This document shows, in pieces, positions 1 to 3,517 of a DNA stretch of 6,034 bases. The first letter of the stretch is position 1; each line of letters starts with the position of its first letter. A model generated the notes under the pieces. The model searched no databases, had not been told where the DNA came from, and saw nothing but the letters and a program-made list of their open reading frames with translations. A program made the position numbers and the translations under genes. This stretch comes from DASRYH01 sp035687245 (GTDB taxonomy: Bacteria > Actinomycetota > Coriobacteriia > Anaerosomatales > PHET01), in contig DASRYH010000006.1 of the NCBI GenBank assembly GCA_035687245.1, positions 1 to 6,034 of the forward strand, given 5' to 3'.

Positions 1-139
1 GACCTCGAGGTCGTACAAGACGGTCACCAAGCTCAAGAAGGGCGTGCGCTACTACTTCAAGGTCCGCGCCTACAAGACGATCGCCGGCAAGCGCGCCTAC
101 GGGAAGTGGAGTGCGACGAAGAGCGTGAAGGTGAAGTAA
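1..139 (+). CDS. 3' end of a secreted protein with a basic fibronectin type III tail (copy A, partial)
   Basis: Only the last 45 codons are present (in frame from base 2, TAA at 137-139); the start lies upstream of the window. The visible peptide is the second half of a lysine-rich FN3-like domain with beta-strand patterns such as GVRYYFKVRAYKT and YGKWSATKS, ending in VKVK. It aligns without gaps to the last 45 residues of copy B (39 of 45 identical; 121 of 139 bases identical over 1-139 versus 3286-3424). The bases at 32-61 match 3317-3346 exactly. FN3 modules at the end of secreted bacterial proteins usually serve adhesion or attachment. That this gene also encodes a metallophosphoesterase is an inference from the shared tail and the head-to-tail arrangement with B and C. 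Its catalytic part is not visible, so it could be another surface protein with the same tail. Confidence 0.85.
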   Translation, partial: TSRSYKTVTKLKKGVRYYFKVRAYKTIAGKRAYGKWSATKSVKVK

Positions 140-161
140 CGAAACGGGGAATCGGGGCTGG

Positions 162-188
162 GTCCTCTTGTCTCTCGGGACAGAGGGC
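162..188 (+). terminator. imperfect hairpin between copies A and B, possible terminator or processing site
   Basis: CCTCT-T-GTC at 164-172 pairs with GACAGAGG at 179-186, with one bulged T (169) and the six-base loop TCTCGG. The stem extends outward by a T-G wobble (163/187) and a G-C pair (162/188). No T-run follows, so this is at best a weak or atypical terminator. It sits 22 bases after the stop of copy A and ends about 30 bases before the start of copy B. The rest of the 78-base gap holds only the ribosome binding site; I see no convincing promoter. Confidence 0.35.
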
Positions 189-204
189 ACGCCCTTCGGA
201 GAGC

Positions 205-212
205 GAGGGGGA
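205..212 (+). promoter_or_regulatory. ribosome binding site of copy B
   Basis: The purine-rich stretch GAGGGGGA lies 5 bases before the ATG at 218, suitable Shine-Dalgarno spacing. It decides the start in favour of 218. The next in-frame ATGs, at 278 and 290, would give a shorter and more typical signal peptide but have no comparable purine-rich site at the right distance. Confidence 0.6.
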
Positions 213-217
213 GAGGC

Positions 218-3200
218 ATGAGGACTTTCACGCGGGGCCGCACCACCCTAGCGGGGGCCACAGTCGAACGCACGACTATGTCGAGAACGATGGCGCGGGC
301 GGTGACGGTCGTGGTGTGCGCGTGCCTGTGTCTCGCTTTTGCGGCTTCGGCGCACGCTGCTACGAGCAGCTTCATCGCAACCGAGTTGCTGGGCAAGCCC
401 ACCGACACCTCTGTGGCCGTCAAGGTGGTGCCCGCCTCAGCCATCCAGTTCGCCTTCCAGTACGGCACGTCTCCGGGCGACTACTCGCTCCAGACGGGCC
501 CCTACAACGCTACTGCCGGCCAGCCGGCAGAGGCCGCTCTTCAAGCGCTCAGCCCGAACACGAAGTACTACTACCGGATGATCTATGACGCCGACGGAAG
601 CATCACCGACGGCGACTTCGAGACGCGAGCCGGGCACTCGTTCTGGACTCAGCGAGCCGAAGGCGGCACGTTCACCTTCGACGTGACGAGCGACGGTCAC
701 GTCGGGATCCAGATCGGCAACGAAGCGAACTGGCAGACCACCTTGGACAACGTCGCGGCGGACAACCCGGACTTCCTCATCGAACTCGGCGACTCGATCG
801 CGATGGACGCCGGCAGTGGCGGGAGCATTTCCCGAGGCGACACCGCCGCGGCTGAGCAGGTCTACAAGGATGCGCTCGCCGAGTTCAACCGTGTCAGTGC
901 TTCGGCACCGGTCTTCCTGCTTCCGGGCAACCACGAGCAGCAGGAGGCGTGGCACCTCACGGCGCCCCTGTCGACGAGCTTGCCAATCATGGGCAAGAAC
1001 GCCGAGAAGAAGTTCTTCCTCAATCCCGTTCCCGGCGCCTTCTACTCCGGCGACACGCGAACGATCGCCGAACTCAGTGGAGATCACCTCGTCCAGGACT
1101 ACTACGCGTGGGAATGGGGCGACGCACTGTTCGTCGTCATCAACCCCTTCTGGACCACCACGACCAAGCCGTACACGACCGCGGTTGGTGGGGGAGAGGA
1201 CGACACCACCGGTTCGGGCGACAGGTGGGACTGGACGCTTGGCGAAGACCAGTTCAACTGGCTGACGTCGACGCTTGCCAACAGCAACTCCAAGTACAAG
1301 TTCGTCTTCTCGCACGAGATCACGGGCAGCAACGGCATGACGAGCCCCGACATGGTGAACTACGGTCACGGCGGGCTGGATGCCGCGAATTTCGCCGAAT
1401 GGGGCGGCTACAACACGGACGGCAGCACGTGGGCGTGGTCCTCCGAGCGTCCGGGCTGGGGTAGCCAGCCGATTCGCCAGATGATGGAGGCCAACGGGGT
1501 CACCGCCTTCTTCCACGGCCACGATCACCAGATGGCCTACGAGACGCTCAACGGCATGGTCTATCAAGCAGCTCCCTCGGCCAGCTTCTCAGGCAGCTTC
1601 GGCAACTTCACGACGGGTGACACGTTCGCGCTCGGAGCGAGCTCCGGACAGACGGTGTGGGCGGACTCGACTGAAGGACCCGGTCGTCTCAAAGTGACGG
1701 TCGGGCCTGATGAGGCAACGGTCGATTTCATCCGCTACAACCAGACCACACCCGCGTACTCCTACACGATGGCGCCGCACGCAGACGCGACGGTCGATCC
1801 GGACGGCATGCCGTCGAGCGGGACCGCAGCAGCGAACGCGACGAGCATAAGCTTCTCGCACACGACCGGGACCGGCGACGACGGGCTGCTCATGGCGGGC
1901 GTGTCGTGGAACTGCGGTACGAACGACCGCTCGATCACTTCCGCGACTTTCACCCCTTCCGGCCAGAGCGCGATACCTCTGACAGAAGAGATTACCGAGA
2001 CGACTGCCAGCAACCCCCGCCACTCTGCGGTTTACAGCCTTCTGGACCCGCCGAAGGGCGTCACAGGCACCGTGTCCTTCACCTTCAGCGACCAGGTGAG
2101 TAACGGCATCGTCGCCGGCGCGGCGAACTTCGCCGGCGTCGACCAGGGCGACCCGTTCGATACTGCCGACGGCGCTTCGTCGACTAGCGGCGACCACCCC
2201 ACCGTTACGCTCACCGGCCTCGATGGTGACGAAGTCGTCTTCGACAACGTCTTCCTCGGAGGGTCGAGCAGCTCTCAGACGCTCACCAACGGTGCGGGGC
2301 AGACGGGACTGTGGAACGCGTTCTCGTCGAATACGCGCGCGGCGGCGAGCACCAAGCAAGCCACCGGCGACTCGGTGACCATGGCGTGGGATGGAGACAG
2401 TGCGGCGTACTGGGCGATCGCGGCCGTGCCGATCAATCCGGCGCTGGCAACCGACATCTCTGGAGTCACCGTTGCCGCGATCCCGAACCAGACCTACACC
2501 GGTTCGCCGATCACCCCGGGGCTGACCGTGACGCTTGGCAGCACCACGCTCGTGAAGGATGCCGACTACACGGTCTCCTACTCCAACAACGTCAATGCCG
2601 GCACGGCGACGGTCACCATCACCGGTGTGGGCTCCTTCTCGGGGACCAAGCAGGCGACGTTCACGATCCTGAAGGCGACTCCCACGGTGACGATCTGGCC
2701 GAGCGCCGCATCGATCACCTTGGGCCAGGCCCTTTCGGCGTCCAGGCTCACCGGCGGCGCCGCTTCCACACCGGGCACATTCGTCTTCACGGACCCGAGC
2801 AAGGTACCGCTCGTTGCAGGCGAGTACCTGGCGCCAGTCACGTTCGTGCCCACCGATTCGGCGGACTACAACTTCGTGAGCAGCACAGTGAAGGTGGACG
2901 TCGTGGGCCAGGTCGCGGCCCCGAGTAAGTCCATCGCTTCGGCGACCATCGCCGCGATTCCGGACCAGGTCTGCACCGGCTTCGCGATTGCGCCCGCGGT
3001 CAAGGTGACCGTCGGGACGGAGACCCTGGTAGCCGGGACCGACTACACGCTCACCTACGAGGACAACCTGAAGGCCGGCAAGGCGAGGGTCATCGTCGTC
3101 GGAGCGGGCAGCTACACCGGCGCCAAGACGGCGACGTTCAACATCGTGCCGAAGAAGTCGGCGGTCGCCAAGCTCAAAGTCGGCGTTCGCAAGGCCACGG

Positions 3201-3424
3201 TGAGCTGGAAGAAGCACTCGGGTTCGAGCGGGTACCAGGTCGCCTACTCCAAGAAGAAGACGCGCAGCTTCAAGTACGCCGCGGCGACGTCGAGGTCGTA
3301 CAAGACGATCACCAAACTCAAGAAGGGCGTGCGCTACTACTTCAAGCTTCGCGCGTACAAGACGATCGATGGGAAGCGCTACTACGGGAAGTGGAGCGCC
3401 ACCAAGAGCATCAGAGTGAAGTAG
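218..3424 (+). CDS. secreted multidomain metallophosphoesterase with Ig-like stalk and basic FN3 tail (copy B)
   Basis: Complete gene, 1068 residues, ATG to TAG. Residues 1-47 form a Sec-type signal peptide with a long basic n-region, a hydrophobic core at about 29-42 and a likely cut after AHA (47/48). Residues 48-137 resemble the FN3-like N-terminal domain of purple acid phosphatases (LSPNTKYYYRMIYDADGS). Residues 150-520 are a calcineurin-like metallophosphoesterase domain with its usual metal-site motifs: D159-G-H161, G191-D192, G237-N-H-E240, H366 and G434-H-D-H437. Residues 524-741 form a beta-rich domain of unknown function. Two 'IPNQTYTG'-type Ig-like repeats (745-818, 906-977) flank a second Ig-like module (819-897, WPSAASITLGQALSAS). 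Residues 981-1068 are a lysine-rich FN3 domain. The enzyme should hydrolyse a phosphoester outside the cytoplasm; the substrate cannot be deduced. The tyrosine of true purple acid phosphatases (GDxxY) is absent: the sequence is GDSIAMD. There is no LPXTG motif or terminal membrane helix. The closest relative in the window is copy C. Confidence 0.94.
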   Translation: MRTFTRGRTTLAGATVERTTMSRTMARAVTVVVCACLCLAFAASAHAATSSFIATELLGKPTDTSVAVKVVPASAIQFAFQYGTSPGDYSLQTGPYNATAGQPAEAALQALSPNTKYYYRMIYDADGSITDGDFETRAGHSFWTQRAEGGTFTFDVTSDGHVGIQIGNEANWQTTLDNVAADNPDFLIELGDSIAMDAGSGGSISRGDTAAAEQVYKDALAEFNRVSASAPVFLLPGNHEQQEAWHLTAPLSTSLPIMGKNAEKKFFLNPVPGAFYSGDTRTIAELSGDHLVQDYYAWEWGDALFVVINPFWTTTTKPYTTAVGGGEDDTTGSGDRWDWTLGEDQFNWLTSTLANSNSKYKFVFSHEITGSNGMTSPDMVNYGHGGLDAANFAEWGGYNTDGSTWAWSSERPGWGSQPIRQMMEANGVTAFFHGHDHQMAYETLNGMVYQAAPSASFSGSFGNFTTGDTFALGASSGQTVWADSTEGPGRLKVTVGPDEATVDFIRYNQTTPAYSYTMAPHADATVDPDGMPSSGTAAANATSISFSHTTGTGDDGLLMAGVSWNCGTNDRSITSATFTPSGQSAIPLTEEITETTASNPRHSAVYSLLDPPKGVTGTVSFTFSDQVSNGIVAGAANFAGVDQGDPFDTADGASSTSGDHPTVTLTGLDGDEVVFDNVFLGGSSSSQTLTNGAGQTGLWNAFSSNTRAAASTKQATGDSVTMAWDGDSAAYWAIAAVPINPALATDISGVTVAAIPNQTYTGSPITPGLTVTLGSTTLVKDADYTVSYSNNVNAGTATVTITGVGSFSGTKQATFTILKATPTVTIWPSAASITLGQALSASRLTGGAASTPGTFVFTDPSKVPLVAGEYLAPVTFVPTDSADYNFVSSTVKVDVVGQVAAPSKSIASATIAAIPDQVCTGFAIAPAVKVTVGTETLVAGTDYTLTYEDNLKAGKARVIVVGAGSYTGAKTATFNIVPKKSAVAKLKVGVRKATVSWKKHSGSSGYQVAYSKKKTRSFKYAAATSRSYKTITKLKKGVRYYFKLRAYKTIDGKRYYGKWSATKSIRVK
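2450..2671 (+). repeat. Ig-like repeat 1 of copy B (IPNQTYTG type)
   Basis: Encodes residues 745-818, a beta-sandwich module with the recognisable pattern IPNQTYTGSPITP, then LVKDADYTVSY, NAGTATVTITG and KQATFTI. The same module occurs at 2933-3148 in this gene and twice in copy C. It matches the visible part of the second repeat of copy C at 40 of 59 residues, more closely than it matches its own sister repeat in copy B. A 20-base stretch at 2606-2625 is identical to 6011-6030. Such modules usually act as rigid spacers in surface proteins. Confidence 0.8.
2933..3148 (+). repeat. Ig-like repeat 2 of copy B, divergent
   Basis: Encodes residues 906-977 with the same pattern as the repeat at 2450-2671 (IPDQVCTGFAIAP, LVAGTDYTLTY, TATFNIV), offset by 159 residues. 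It has drifted further than the other repeats. The near-invariant tyrosine of QTYTG is Cys920 here, and lysines are more frequent, approaching the composition of the FN3 tail that follows. Confidence 0.75.
3286..3424 (+). repeat. FN3-tail segment duplicated from the upstream gene
   Basis: This segment matches bases 1-139 at 121 of 139 positions, including 30 consecutive identical bases (3317-3346 versus 32-61). The reading frame and stop position are conserved, though the stop codon differs (TAG versus TAA). It is direct evidence of tandem duplication, or of sequence exchange between neighbouring genes. Confidence 0.85.
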
Positions 3425-3456
3425 CGCCACTGTCGGCATGTGCGGACTTCGAGCGG

Positions 3457-3483
3457 CCCCCTCCGCCAGCACGGCGGAGGGGG
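3457..3483 (+). terminator. perfect 11-bp GC hairpin between copies B and C
   Basis: CCCCCTCCGCC (3457-3467) and GGCGGAGGGGG (3473-3483) are exact reverse complements around a five-base loop, AGCAC. The hairpin starts 32 bases after the stop of copy B. Only a very short T pair (GCGTTCG) follows, so it lacks the T-run of a classic intrinsic terminator; T-poor hairpins are a common candidate class in high-GC genomes. Just 34 bases separate it from the ATG of copy C, so a separate promoter for C would have to overlap it or lie inside copy B. Partial read-through or mRNA end protection are alternatives. Confidence 0.6.
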
Positions 3484-3505
3484 GCGTTCGCAGAGGCATC
3501 CGAAC

Positions 3506-3511
3506 GAAGGG
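3506..3511 (+). promoter_or_regulatory. ribosome binding site of copy C
   Basis: GAAGGG lies 6 bases before the ATG at 3518. It supports this start, which yields a complete signal peptide with a basic n-region. Confidence 0.55.
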
Positions 3512-3517
3512 CTTCAC

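Noticed and set aside
168..196. Possible promoter before copy B (TTGTCT as a -35 box)
   Set aside because: No acceptable -10 box occurs 16-18 bases downstream (the sequence there is GC-rich), and the bases are better explained by the hairpin.
278..292. Alternative starts of copy B at the ATGs at 278 and 290
   Set aside because: They would give a more compact signal peptide, but neither has a purine-rich site at proper spacing, whereas 218 has a strong one. Not fully excluded.
308..337. Possible lipoprotein signal in copy B (cysteines 34, 36 and 38 in the hydrophobic core)
   Set aside because: VCAC does not fit the lipobox L-[AST]-[GA]-C, the cysteines lie within the core rather than at its end, and a good type I site (AHA/A) follows.
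106..588. Overlapping + strand open frame across the start of copy B
   Set aside because: It runs in another frame through the end of copy A, the gap and the signal peptide of B, and its Gly/Arg-rich translation has no recognisable features.
2110..2139. Repeated CGCCGGCG palindromes in copy B
   Set aside because: They encode ordinary Ala/Gly codons in the middle domain and are expected by chance in GC-rich coding DNA.
437..3517. Long open frames on the minus strand opposite copy B (437-1567 and 1589-3517)
   Set aside because: They are products of the high-GC third positions of copy B. Their translations are low-complexity Arg/Val/Gly/Asp-rich, show no domain, and lie exactly opposite a gene with intact catalytic motifs.
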